Positions 45,659 through 54,591 of a DNA stretch of 64,000 nucleotides are shown piece after piece. The position numbers and the translations under genes were made by a program. This DNA comes from Roseiarcus sp963765375 (GTDB lineage Bacteria > Pseudomonadota > Alphaproteobacteria > Rhizobiales > Beijerinckiaceae). Where the stretch lies: assembly GCA_963765375.1 (NCBI GenBank), contig CAVXVZ010000005.1:620001-684000 (forward strand), read 5' to 3'. Below the pieces are notes generated by a model that was not told where the DNA came from, did no database searches, and was given only the letters and a program-made list of their open reading frames with translations. Positions within the stretch are counted from its first letter, which is position 1, and the number at the start of each line of letters is the position of its first letter.

Positions 45659-46549
45659 CTACTTTCCGGCGAAGCCCAACCGGCGCAGTTCCTCCTTGAG
45701 GCCCGGAGCAAGGTCGCCGCGGTCGAGCGCGAACGCCAGGTTGGCGGTGAGGAATCCAAGCCTGGAGCCGCAATCGTAGGTTCGTCCGTCGAAGCGCACC
45801 CCATGAAAGGACTGGGTGCGGGCGAGCTGGATCATGCCGTCCGTGAGCTGGATTTCGCCCCCTGCGCCCTTTTCAATCAGCTCGAGAATCTGGAAGATCT
45901 CCGGCTGCAGAATGTATCGCCCCGAAATGATGAGATTGGACGGGGCCGTCCCCGGCTTCGGCTTTTCGACCATGCGAGTGATTTCGAAGGTCGCGCCATG
46001 ATCGGCGCCGACGCCGACGATCCCATATTGGTGGGTCTCGGCGGGCGAAACCTGCTCGACCGCGATGACATTGCCCCCGTGCCGCTCATAGGCCGCCACG
46101 CATTGGGCGAGGCACCGGCCGCCGCGCGGCCCGCCCCTGGTGACCATGTCCGGCAGCAGGATCGCGAAGGGTTCGGCGCCGACGATTTCGCGCGCGCACC
46201 AGACGGCGTGGCCGAGACCTAGCGGCGCCTGCTGGCGGGTGAAGCTGGTTGCGCCGGCGGCGGGCAGGTCGGCCATCAGGGCGGCGTATTCGGCTTGTTT
46301 GCCGCGCCGCTTGAGGGTGTCCTCGAGTTCATAAGCCGTGTCGAAATGATCCTCGATGACGCCCTTGTTGCGGCCGGTGACGAAGATGAAATGCTCGATC
46401 CCCGCCTCGCGCGCCTCGTCGACGACATACTGGAGGATCGGGCGGTCGACGACGGTCAGCATCTCCTTCGGAATCGCCTTGGTCGCCGGCAGGAAACGGG
46501 TCCCGAGGCCAGCCACGGGCAGCACGGCTTTGCGAACTGGTTTTTCCAT
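45659..46549 (-). CDS. galU: UTP-glucose-1-phosphate uridylyltransferase GalU
   Basis: A 296-residue nucleotidyltransferase making UDP-glucose for surface polysaccharide. VLPVAGLGTRFLPATKAIPKEML is the N-terminal UTP loop; FVTGRNKGVIEDHFD and FAILLPDMVTRGGPR follow. The ATG at 46549 (MEKPVRKAVLPVAG) was chosen over an upstream frame of low complexity. kdsD lies 82 bp downstream on the same strand and galE is divergent, a cell-envelope sugar group. Confidence 0.95.
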   Translation of the reverse strand: MEKPVRKAVLPVAGLGTRFLPATKAIPKEMLTVVDRPILQYVVDEAREAGIEHFIFVTGRNKGVIEDHFDTAYELEDTLKRRGKQAEYAALMADLPAAGATSFTRQQAPLGLGHAVWCAREIVGAEPFAILLPDMVTRGGPRGGRCLAQCVAAYERHGGNVIAVEQVSPAETHQYGIVGVGADHGATFEITRMVEKPKPGTAPSNLIISGRYILQPEIFQILELIEKGAGGEIQLTDGMIQLARTQSFHGVRFDGRTYDCGSRLGFLTANLAFALDRGDLAPGLKEELRRLGFAGK

Positions 46550-46691
46550 GGATGTTCGGTTCCTCGGTCGATGAGGGGTTGGCAAGAGGCGAGCGGGGCG
46601 AATTCCTGATATCCGACTACCATGTTCCGGCTGGGCCGTTCCATGCGGCATTTCGGGCTGACGCCACGCGAGACAGATCAGGGGGCAAGGC

Positions 46692-47684
46692 ATGAGCGTA
46701 CTGGTGACCGGCGGCGCCGGCTATATCGGCGGCCATATGGCGCTGGGACTCATCGACGCTGGCCAATCGGTCGTGGTTCTCGACAATCTTTCGACCGGCT
46801 TCGCATGGGCCGTCCCCACGGGCGCAAAGCTCATCGTCGGCGACACCGGCGACGCCGACCTGGTCGCGCGCCTGATCAGGGAGCATGCGGTTGATGCGAT
46901 CGCCCATTTCGCCGCCAAAATCGTGGTCCCCGAATCGGTCAGCGATCCGCTCGGGTACTATCTCAACAACGTTTCGAACGCGCGCTCGCTGATCGAGGCG
47001 GCGATCAGGGGCGGCGTGAAGACCTTCATCTTTTCGTCGACCGCGGCGGTTTACGGCGAGACCGGGGCCGAGCCCGTATCGGAGGACGCTCCGCTCGCGC
47101 CTGTCTCGCCCTACGGCCGGTCCAAGCTGATGGTCGAATGGATGCTGGAGGACGCTTCGCGCGCCCACGACTTCCGCTATGTGGCGCTGCGCTATTTCAA
47201 TGTCGCCGGCGCCGATCCCCTGGGCCGCCTTGGCCAGTCGACGCCGAACGCCAGCCATCTCATCAAGCGAGCCGTCCAGACCGCGCTCGGGCTGCATCCG
47301 AAGATCGAGATCTTCGGCCAGGACTATCCGACCCGCGACGGCACGTGCGTGCGCGACTATATCCAGGTCACCGACCTCATCGACGCGCATCTGAGCGCGC
47401 TCGCCTATCTGCGAGCGGGCGGCGCGAGCCTCGTCTGCAATTGCGGCTATGGACACGGGCAGACGGTCAGGGAGGTGGTCGCCGTCGTCAAACGGGTGTC
47501 GGGCGTCGACTTTCCGGTCGTCGTGTCCGCACGCCGCCCCGGCGATCCGGCCGCCATCGTCGCCAAATCCGATCGGGTGAAGCGCGTGCTGGGCTGGAAA
47601 CCGACGCGCGACAATCTCGACGAGATCGTGCGAGAGGCGCTCGACTGGGAGCGCCGGCTGCACAATCGCCGCACGGACGGGTAA
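46692..47684 (+). CDS. galE: UDP-glucose 4-epimerase GalE
   Basis: A 330-residue extended SDR enzyme interconverting UDP-glucose and UDP-galactose. VTGGAGYIGGHMAL is the NAD loop, IFSSTAAVYG and YGRSK supply the Ser, Tyr and Lys of the active site, and LRYFNVAGADP is the substrate loop. It is divergent from galU and directly upstream of the liv ABC transporter genes. Confidence 0.94.
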   Translation: MSVLVTGGAGYIGGHMALGLIDAGQSVVVLDNLSTGFAWAVPTGAKLIVGDTGDADLVARLIREHAVDAIAHFAAKIVVPESVSDPLGYYLNNVSNARSLIEAAIRGGVKTFIFSSTAAVYGETGAEPVSEDAPLAPVSPYGRSKLMVEWMLEDASRAHDFRYVALRYFNVAGADPLGRLGQSTPNASHLIKRAVQTALGLHPKIEIFGQDYPTRDGTCVRDYIQVTDLIDAHLSALAYLRAGGASLVCNCGYGHGQTVREVVAVVKRVSGVDFPVVVSARRPGDPAAIVAKSDRVKRVLGWKPTRDNLDEIVREALDWERRLHNRRTDG

Positions 47685-47811
47685 GCGAAGCGACCGCTGT
47701 CTGCGCCGGCCGGGCTGTCGCCTTTTTGGACTTTACAACCAGCGCGCCAGCGGCTTGATTGACCTCCATCTTCATCTGGGGGAAGCGCATGCGCTCGGCC
47801 GACCGGCGAGA

Positions 47812-48567
47812 ATGAGCATGGACGATATTCTCGTCACTGACGGCCTCTCCAAGAGCTTCGGCGACTTCCGCGCGGTGAGCGACGTTTCCCTGCGGGTCAA
47901 GCGCGGGACGATCCACGCCTTGATCGGCCCGAACGGCGCGGGCAAGACCACCTGCTTCAACATGCTGACCAAATTCATCGCTCCGACCGACGGGCGGATC
48001 ACTTTCAACGGGCGCGACATCACGAGCCTGAGGCCTGCCGACGTGGCGCGGCTCGGCCTCGTCCGCTCGTTCCAGATCTCGGCGGTGTTCCCGCATCTGA
48101 CGGCGCTCGAGAACGTTCGCATCGCGCTGCAACGAAAGCGCGGCGATTCGTTCGACTTCTGGCGCTCCAAGGCGGCGCTTGAGCCGCTCAACGCGCGGGC
48201 GCTGGCGCTGCTCGACGACGTCGGGCTCACATCCTTCGCCAATTCGAAGGCGGGCGAGATTTCCTACGGCCGCAAGCGGGCGCTGGAATTGGCGACCACG
48301 CTTGCGGTCGAGCCGGAAATGATGCTGCTCGACGAGCCGATGGCGGGCATGGGCCATGAGGACATCGATCGCACCGCCGATCTGATCCGGCACGTGTCGG
48401 CGAACCGCACCATCCTGATGGTCGAGCACAATCTCAAGGTGGTCGCCAACCTCTCGCATCGCATCACCGTGCTCACCCGCGGGCGTGTCCTGGCGGAGGG
48501 CGACTATCGCGAGGTGTCGGAGAACGAGGAGGTGAAGCAGGCCTATATGGGAGTGGGGAATGGCTGA
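47812..48567 (+). CDS. livG: Branched-chain amino acid ABC transporter ATPase LivG-like
   Basis: First ATPase of a HAAT-family importer. Walker A GPNGAGKTT, signature region EISYGRKRALELATTL and Walker B MMLLDEPMAGMGHED are clear. The LivG-type helical insert follows the Q-loop. The start is uncertain between ATG 47812 and 47818; upstream frame is unlikely. The gene overlaps livF by 8 bp. Substrate may be branched-chain amino acids, amides or urea. Confidence 0.92.
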   Translation: MSMDDILVTDGLSKSFGDFRAVSDVSLRVKRGTIHALIGPNGAGKTTCFNMLTKFIAPTDGRITFNGRDITSLRPADVARLGLVRSFQISAVFPHLTALENVRIALQRKRGDSFDFWRSKAALEPLNARALALLDDVGLTSFANSKAGEISYGRKRALELATTLAVEPEMMLLDEPMAGMGHEDIDRTADLIRHVSANRTILMVEHNLKVVANLSHRITVLTRGRVLAEGDYREVSENEEVKQAYMGVGNG

Positions 48568-49303
48568 GGCGGCCCTCGCTCCGACGCCGGCGGTGGGCGG
48601 ACAGACTGTGCTCAGCGTCAAGGGCCTGCAGGCCTGGTACAACGAATCGCACATTCTTCACGGGGTCGATCTCGATGTGCGGGAGGGCGAGGTCGTGACC
48701 CTCCTCGGGCGGAACGGAGCCGGAAAGACGACGACCCTGAAAGCGATCATGGGGATTGTCGGCAAGCGCACCGGATCGGTCACATTCGGCGGCAAGGAGC
48801 TCATCGACCTCTCGATCGACCGCATCGCCCGGCTCGGCGTCGCGTTCTGCCCGGAGGAACGCGCGATCTTCGCCAGTCTCACGGTCAAGGAGAATCTGTT
48901 CCTTCCCCCTCAGATCGACAAGTCCGGCGCGATGGGCGTCGAGCGGATCTTCTCGCTCTTTCCCAACCTGCGCGAGCGCCTCGCCAGCGGCGGCGGCAAG
49001 TTGTCGGGGGGCGAGCAGCAGATGCTCGCGATCGCGCGGATCCTGCGCACCGGCTCGCGTTTCTTGATGCTCGACGAACCGACGGAGGGTCTTGCGCCGG
49101 TCATCATTCAGCAAATCGGCCGCACCGTCGCCGAGCTCAAGCGGGAGGGTTTCACGATCCTGCTCGTCGAGCAGAATTTCCGCTTCGCCTCGACTTTGGC
49201 CGACCGGTTCTTCGTCATGGAGGACGGGAAGATCATCGACGCCTTCGCCAGTTCGGAGCTCGACGGGCGGATGGACAGGCTGCACGAGGCGCTGGGGGTG
49301 TGA
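48560..49303 (+). CDS. livF: Branched-chain amino acid ABC transporter ATPase LivF-like
   Basis: Second ATPase, 247 residues. Walker A GRNGAGKTTTL, signature KLSGGEQQMLAIAR and Walker B FLMLDEPTEGLAP with the short LivF-type C-terminal. It overlaps livG, so the two are translationally coupled. A 254-bp gap with paired REP repeats separates it from the permease genes. Confidence 0.92.
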   Translation: MAEAALAPTPAVGGQTVLSVKGLQAWYNESHILHGVDLDVREGEVVTLLGRNGAGKTTTLKAIMGIVGKRTGSVTFGGKELIDLSIDRIARLGVAFCPEERAIFASLTVKENLFLPPQIDKSGAMGVERIFSLFPNLRERLASGGGKLSGGEQQMLAIARILRTGSRFLMLDEPTEGLAPVIIQQIGRTVAELKREGFTILLVEQNFRFASTLADRFFVMEDGKIIDAFASSELDGRMDRLHEALGV

Positions 49304-49345
49304 TGATGATTTCGTTGACCGGCCGCCTTGGTTGCGCGTCAGACG

Positions 49346-49535
49346 CCCTTCTCCCCTTGCGGGAGAAGGTGTCGCCGAAGGCGACGGATGAGGGGTGCGC
49401 TCCGCGAGGCGCGAAGCCGAAGAGCGCATTGGGGCGCACGGCGACTCCCCCCGTTCGATGGGCCATGAGGCGCCCGACCCCTCATCCGGCCGCGCTTTCA
49501 GCGCGTCCACCTTCTCCCGCAGGGGGAGAAGGGAT
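49346..49535. repeat. Paired inverted REP elements between livF and livH
   Basis: CCCTTCTCCCCTTGCGGGAG...GGTGTCGCCGAAGGCGACGGATGAGGGG faces CCCTCATCCGGCCGC...CCACCTTCTCCC...GGGAGAAGGG. The same composite occurs at 12938-13150 and 37840-37990. Inside an apparent operon, it may dampen permease expression relative to the ATPases. Confidence 0.75.
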
Positions 49536-49556
49536 TCGACGGCTCGAGGTCTGGCC

Positions 49557-50447
49557 ATGAACATATTCGGCCACGCCATCAGCATGCCGCAGCTCTACGG
49601 CCAGCTCTTGATCGGGCTCATCAACGGCTCCTTCTACGCGCTCTTGAGTCTGGGCCTCGCCGTCATTTTCGGCATGCTGACCATCGTCAACTTCGCCCAT
49701 GGGGCGTTCTACATGATGGGGGCTTTCGCCGCCTATTTTCTGCTTCAGGACGCGGGTTTCAATTATTGGTGGGCGCTGATCCTCTCGCCGCTTGCGATCG
49801 GCGCAATCGGCGCGATCGCCGAGCGGCTGTTGCTCAAGCGCCTCGCCGGCTTCGACCCGCTTTACGGCCTGCTGCTGACCTTCGGCCTGGCGCTCATCAT
49901 TCAGGGGCTGTTCCAGAATTATTTCGGCGCTTCGGGCCTGCCCTACGCGATCCCCAAGCAGCTCGGCGGCGCCTACAATCTCGGCTTCATGTTCCTGCCC
50001 GTCTATCGCGGCTGGGTGATCCTCGCCTCGGCGGTGGTGTGCCTGGCGACCTGGCTCATCATCGAGAAGACCAAGCTCGGCGCCTATTTGCGCGCCGGGA
50101 CCGAAAACCCGACCATGGTGCGCGCATTCGGCATCAATGTGCCGCGCATGGTCACGCTGACCTATGGCTTCGGCGTGGCGCTCGCCGCGTTCGCCGGCGT
50201 GCTTGCCGCGCCGATCACCCAGGTCCGCCCGGGGATGGGCGCCGACATCATCGCCGTCGTCTTCGCGGTGGTGGTGATCGGCGGCATGGGTTCGATCCTC
50301 GGCTCGATCGTGACCGGTTTCGTCCTCGGCGTCGTCGAGGGGCTGACCAAGGTGTTCTATCCGGAGGCCTCGAACACCGTGGTGTTCGTCATCATGGCGA
50401 TCGTGCTCCTGATCCGGCCGACCGGCCTCTTCGGAAGGGCGGCCTGA
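49557..50447 (+). CDS. livH: Branched-chain amino acid ABC transporter permease LivH-like
   Basis: A 296-residue inner-membrane permease with about eight hydrophobic segments. LINGSFYALLSLGLAVIFG and NFAHGAFYMMGA are the LivH N-terminal signature, and the C-terminal QVRPGMGADIIAVVFAVVVIGG is the EAA-like loop region. Start at ATG 49557 (MNIFGHAISMPQLYGQ); upstream frame reads through the REP. Confidence 0.93.
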   Translation: MNIFGHAISMPQLYGQLLIGLINGSFYALLSLGLAVIFGMLTIVNFAHGAFYMMGAFAAYFLLQDAGFNYWWALILSPLAIGAIGAIAERLLLKRLAGFDPLYGLLLTFGLALIIQGLFQNYFGASGLPYAIPKQLGGAYNLGFMFLPVYRGWVILASAVVCLATWLIIEKTKLGAYLRAGTENPTMVRAFGINVPRMVTLTYGFGVALAAFAGVLAAPITQVRPGMGADIIAVVFAVVVIGGMGSILGSIVTGFVLGVVEGLTKVFYPEASNTVVFVIMAIVLLIRPTGLFGRAA

Positions 50448-50448
50448 C

Positions 50449-51417
50449 ATGAGCCTGGAAGCCACCGCCGCCGTGGCGGATACGACGAGCCGCGATCGCC
50501 GCGCCAACGCGATCGCCTTCGCGATCATGGTCGCGCTGATCGCGATCGCGCCGTTCGTCGCCTATCCGTTCTTCATCATGCAGGCCTTGTGCTTCGCGCT
50601 GTTTGCCTGCGCGTTCAATCTTCTGCTCGGCTACGCCAACCTGCTTTCGCTCGGGCACGCGATGTTCCTCGGCCTCGCGAGCTACGTCTGCGCCCACGCG
50701 GCCAAGGTCTGGGGATTGGAGCCGGTGTCGGCGATTGCGCTCGGGGTCGTCGCCTCCGCCGTGCTCGGCTTCGTCACCGGGGCGCTCGCCATCCGCAGCG
50801 TCGGGATTTATTTCGCGATGATCACCGTCGCCTTTTCCCAGATGGTGTTCTTCTTCTGCGTCGAGGCGCCGTTCACCCACGGCGAGGACGGGATCCAGGC
50901 GGTGCCGCAGGGAAAGGCGCTTGGGCTCATCGATCTCTCCAATCCGTGGATCCTCTACGTCTTCGTCGCCGCAGTCTTCCTGTTCGGCTTCCTCGCCGTG
51001 CAGCGCACCGTCAATTCGCCGTTCGGCGAGATCCTCAAAGCGATCCGCGAGAACGAGCCGCGCGCCATCTCGCTCGGCTATCGCACGCTTCAGTACAAGC
51101 TCGCGGCCTTCGTCCTCTCGGCCGCGATCGCGGGCCTCGCCGGCGCGACCAAGGCGATCGTCTCCCAGAACGCGTCCTTGACCGACGTCTCGTTTTCGAC
51201 CTCGGGCGAGGTCGTGCTGATGACGCTGGTCGGCGGCATGGGCACTTTCTACGGTCCGGTGGTCGGGGCGCTGATCGTCGTGGCGATGCAGAACTATCTC
51301 GCCCAGTTCGGCGAGTGGGTGACGGTGATCCAGGGCGTCGTCTTTGTCGCCTGCGTGCTGGCGTTCCGCCGCGGCATCGTCGGCGAACTGGCGGCGCGGG
51401 CGAAGATTTCGCTTTAG
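50449..51417 (+). CDS. livM: Branched-chain amino acid ABC transporter permease LivM-like
   Basis: A 322-residue second permease with about nine membrane segments. AFNLLLGYANLLSLGHAMFLG is the LivM signature, and KAIRENEPRAISLGY the ATPase-contact loop. It starts 1 bp after livH stops. No substrate-binding protein gene follows; the next 313 bp hold no supported gene. Confidence 0.93.
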   Translation: MSLEATAAVADTTSRDRRANAIAFAIMVALIAIAPFVAYPFFIMQALCFALFACAFNLLLGYANLLSLGHAMFLGLASYVCAHAAKVWGLEPVSAIALGVVASAVLGFVTGALAIRSVGIYFAMITVAFSQMVFFFCVEAPFTHGEDGIQAVPQGKALGLIDLSNPWILYVFVAAVFLFGFLAVQRTVNSPFGEILKAIRENEPRAISLGYRTLQYKLAAFVLSAAIAGLAGATKAIVSQNASLTDVSFSTSGEVVLMTLVGGMGTFYGPVVGALIVVAMQNYLAQFGEWVTVIQGVVFVACVLAFRRGIVGELAARAKISL

Positions 51418-51730
51418 CGACGAACCAAAAACATCGCGGCGGAAGCGACAATTGCTTGCGATATTCAGAATGATCTGCTAGGGTGCTCTGTGTTCGGAGT
51501 CCGGAATTTCGGCCAGGCAAGAGGCGGCGTGGGAGTTGTTCTGTTTGACGTCAAGGACCTGTTGCTAGCGCACGGGAGATCGAGTTGGGCGGGCGCTCCG
51601 ATCCGATTTCGTGGCGCAAGCCATTGAAAAGTCCGGATCGGCGGAAGAAAAGTTCATTTGGTTTTTATTGCGCCGGCCTTGGTTTTTGTTGCGTGGGATT
51701 TTGATTTCGTTGCCCCGATCGTCGCTGCGA
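51418..51730. other. Intergenic region between livM and the reductase gene
   Basis: About 310 bp between convergent genes. It includes T-rich stretches around 51655-51705 but no gene, and no periplasmic binding protein remnant was recognised. The downstream end may hold terminators for both neighbours. Confidence 0.5.
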
Positions 51731-52957
51731 TCAGCCGCTTCGCTTCGCCAGCGCCCTAAGATCGAACGCCGGGTCGGCGGCTTCCTCCGGCGTCAGCGTC
51801 TTCGTCGTGCCGATGATGCGCTTCGCCGCCGCGTGGTCGCCGGCGCGGTTGACGGATTCCACGACCGCGAGCTTGCCGGCGCGAAAGCCGAAGGTCGAGA
51901 ACGCCCGCGTCGCCGGATCGCCGCGCACGACCCATCGGTCGACGCCATGCGACAAGCCGGCGATCATCAGCTTCAGGTCCTGCTGGTCGCTCCAGAACCA
52001 GGCCAGCGCATCGTAGGGCGCAGGCTTACCGGCGAGGCGGGCGGCGACTGAACGCCCCTGATCGACCGCGTTCTGCACCGATTCGAGCCGGGTGCGGAAT
52101 CCGAGGGCTGCATTGGGAAAGTCGGCGCAGTCGCCGATCGCCGAAATCGCCGGGTCCGAGGTCGTCAGGAACTCGTCGACCATGACGCCGTTCGCGCATT
52201 CGAGGCCTGAAGCCCGCGCGAGCGAATCCTCGGCGATCACGCCGACCCCGACGACCACCATGTCCGCGCTTAAGCCTTCGCCATCGCTCAGGACCACCGT
52301 CTCCGCATGCTCGCGGCCCTTGATCGCGGCGACGCCGACTCCGAGCCGGAACCGCGCGCCGAAGGCTTTGTGCGCGGCGAGGAAAAAATCCGACATGATC
52401 GGCGAGACGGCGCGCCCCATCGGTCGCGCGATTTCGACGATCGTCGCCTCGGCTCCGACGCTGGTCGCGGTCGCGGCGATCTCGAGCCCGATGAATCCCG
52501 CCCCGATGATGACGACCTTGCGCCCCGCGCCGAGGCGCTCGCGGATTTGGGTCGCGTCGGCGATGTCGTGGAGCGCGAATACGCCCGGCAGATCGACCCC
52601 CGGGACGTCGAGCCGGCGCTGCCTCGCGCCGGTCGCGAGGATGAGATGGCCGTAACCGATCGTCTCGCCGTTGCTGAGCTCGACCCGGCGCGCCGCGCGG
52701 TCGATCCTGGTTGCGCCGACGCCGAGCCTGAGATCGATGCGCTGGTCGCGAAAGTGGGCTTCGGCCCTGAGCGGCAGGCCGTGGAGGTCCATCTCGCCCT
52801 TCAGGAAAGCCTTCGACAGCGGCGGTCGCTGATAGGGCAGATCCTTCTCGGCGGAGAGAAGGACGACGTCGCCGTCGAACCCCTCTTCGCGCAGGCTGAC
52901 CGCCGCCTGAACCCCCGCATGGCCCGCGCCGACGATGACGATCGGGTCAAACGGCAT
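51731..52957 (-). CDS. Ferredoxin-NAD(P)+ reductase, rhodocoxin/putidaredoxin reductase type
   Basis: A 408-residue FAD-dependent oxidoreductase. VIVGAGHAGVQAAVSLREEG is the FAD loop, YQRPPLSKAFLKGE the oxygenase-reductase signature, VVIIGAGFIGLEIAATA the NAD loop and AIGDCADFPN the second FAD contact. The C-terminal domain resembles Reductase_C. Such enzymes pass electrons from NADH to 2Fe-2S ferredoxins for P450 or oxygenases; the partner is not in the window. Confidence 0.9.
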   Translation of the reverse strand: MPFDPIVIVGAGHAGVQAAVSLREEGFDGDVVLLSAEKDLPYQRPPLSKAFLKGEMDLHGLPLRAEAHFRDQRIDLRLGVGATRIDRAARRVELSNGETIGYGHLILATGARQRRLDVPGVDLPGVFALHDIADATQIRERLGAGRKVVIIGAGFIGLEIAATATSVGAEATIVEIARPMGRAVSPIMSDFFLAAHKAFGARFRLGVGVAAIKGREHAETVVLSDGEGLSADMVVVGVGVIAEDSLARASGLECANGVMVDEFLTTSDPAISAIGDCADFPNAALGFRTRLESVQNAVDQGRSVAARLAGKPAPYDALAWFWSDQQDLKLMIAGLSHGVDRWVVRGDPATRAFSTFGFRAGKLAVVESVNRAGDHAAAKRIIGTTKTLTPEEAADPAFDLRALAKRSG

Positions 52958-52992
52958 CGCTGGACGCGCCGCTCAAGGTGGACGCTCTGGGT

Positions 52993-54549
52993 TCATTCAT
53001 TGGCGTAGAGCCTGAAGCCGCGCCGTTTCGCCTCGGGCTCGTCCGGGCCGGGGTCGTCGGGCGCCATCGACGCCGGATCGATGATGACGCCGGTGCGGGC
53101 GGCGGGAACGACGGCGGGACTTTGAGCGGGCGCAGTGTGACGTTCAGGCTCGACGGCCTGCGGCGAGGGCGCAGGAGGCGGAGGCGGAGCGGGCGCGGCG
53201 ATCGCCTCGACCACCGCCGCCGTCGACGGCGCCGCCGCCGCGGGCTCCGCCGGGAGGGCGAAGCGTTCGTCCGGCGTCCGCCAGACGAAAGCATCGAGCG
53301 CGCCCGACGGCGAGACCGGCGCCCAACGGTCGCTGATGACCCCGTCCGCCACCCAGGCCTTGTCGCGCGGCGCGCGCGCGGCGCGACCGAGCCACTCGCG
53401 AACGGCGCCCTCATGACCGTCCGCCTCCTCGATGTCGGCCATCAACAGGCAGACCCGCCGGGTCGGGCGCCCAAACGGCGAATCCGAGGCCAGGAGCGGG
53501 GCGATCGCGGCGCGGGCGGCGGCGCCGTCATGCGCCTCGAGCGCCGCGCGCCCTACCGTCAGGAGCGATTCGGGATCGTTGGGCGCGGCCCGGCCGAGGG
53601 CGCGGGCGCGAGTCAGCCGATCCCCGGTCGAATCGCCATGGCGGACGCGGATGTAAGCCGCGGCGATATCCGGATGGGGCGTCTGCTCGTAAGCGGCCTC
53701 GAGAATGCGGCTCGCGCGGCGATAGTCTCCCGATTGCGCCATGAGCCGGCCGCAGATCGTAGCTGCGGGCACGAGCGCGGGCGCCAGCCGGCAGGCTTCC
53801 TGCGCCAGCGCGAGCGCGTGCTTCGGATCGCGCTCCATCGCCGCCTCGGCCATTGCGGTCTTGATCACCGCGCGCCAGCGGTTTGCGGTCGGCTTGTCGA
53901 TGAGCCGGGCGGCGGCGTTGACATCGACGGTCGCGAGCGCGCCCGCCCAGTCGCCTCGCCGGGTGCGGTCGTCGAGCACCGCTTGCCCCGCCCAGGCGGC
54001 GGGCGCGCGCGCATTGGCGCGCATCGCGTACTCGAGCGCCGCCTCGTGATCGCCAGCGCGCCGCGCCTCGAGATGGAGGCCGCGCAGGCCGAGGCCGTGG
54101 GTCTCGTGATGGTCGAGCATTGCGTTATACGCCGCGACGGCGCTCCGCGTGTCGCCGGCGAGCTGCGCGGCCTGGGCCTGCAGGAGCTTGGTCATCGGCT
54201 CGAGCGCGATGTGCCGGCTGGCCTCGGATGCGTGCTTGGCGGCCGCCCGGGCGTCGCCGTGGCCGACCGCGATCATGCCCCGCGACAGCGCCAGGAAACC
54301 CTTCTCGCGCCTGCGCGCCCGCGAGGCGAGCGAAACTAGCGAAGGGATGCGAAAGATGAACCTGAGCAGCGCCCACGCTAACGCCAGCGCGGCCGCCAGC
54401 GCCAGGACGACGCCGAGCGCGAGAACCAGCGAGACCTCATATTCAGTACCCCGCCAGATCAGCGTCACCTCGCCGGGGTTGTTGGCGAACCAACTCAGGC
54501 CCCAGGCGGCGAGCGCCAGCGCGGCGAGGAAAATCAACAGCCGAAACAT
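52993..54549 (-). CDS. hemY: HemY-like TPR membrane protein
   Basis: A 518-residue inner-membrane protein. The N-terminus has two hydrophobic segments (LLIFLAALALAAWGLSWF and LVLALGVVLALAAALAL), the HemY_N domain, followed by TPR repeats (about residues 90-400). The Pro/Ala-rich C-terminus (PAPPPPPAPSPQAVEPE) is unusual. It is associated with haem synthesis genes by position; its biochemical role in Proteobacteria is not well defined. Confidence 0.85.
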   Translation of the reverse strand: MFRLLIFLAALALAAWGLSWFANNPGEVTLIWRGTEYEVSLVLALGVVLALAAALALAWALLRFIFRIPSLVSLASRARRREKGFLALSRGMIAVGHGDARAAAKHASEASRHIALEPMTKLLQAQAAQLAGDTRSAVAAYNAMLDHHETHGLGLRGLHLEARRAGDHEAALEYAMRANARAPAAWAGQAVLDDRTRRGDWAGALATVDVNAAARLIDKPTANRWRAVIKTAMAEAAMERDPKHALALAQEACRLAPALVPAATICGRLMAQSGDYRRASRILEAAYEQTPHPDIAAAYIRVRHGDSTGDRLTRARALGRAAPNDPESLLTVGRAALEAHDGAAARAAIAPLLASDSPFGRPTRRVCLLMADIEEADGHEGAVREWLGRAARAPRDKAWVADGVISDRWAPVSPSGALDAFVWRTPDERFALPAEPAAAAPSTAAVVEAIAAPAPPPPPAPSPQAVEPERHTAPAQSPAVVPAARTGVIIDPASMAPDDPGPDEPEAKRRGFRLYANE

Positions 54550-54591
54550 CTCGTCTCCGCTTCCAGACGTCTCAACCGCGCGCCAGCGATG

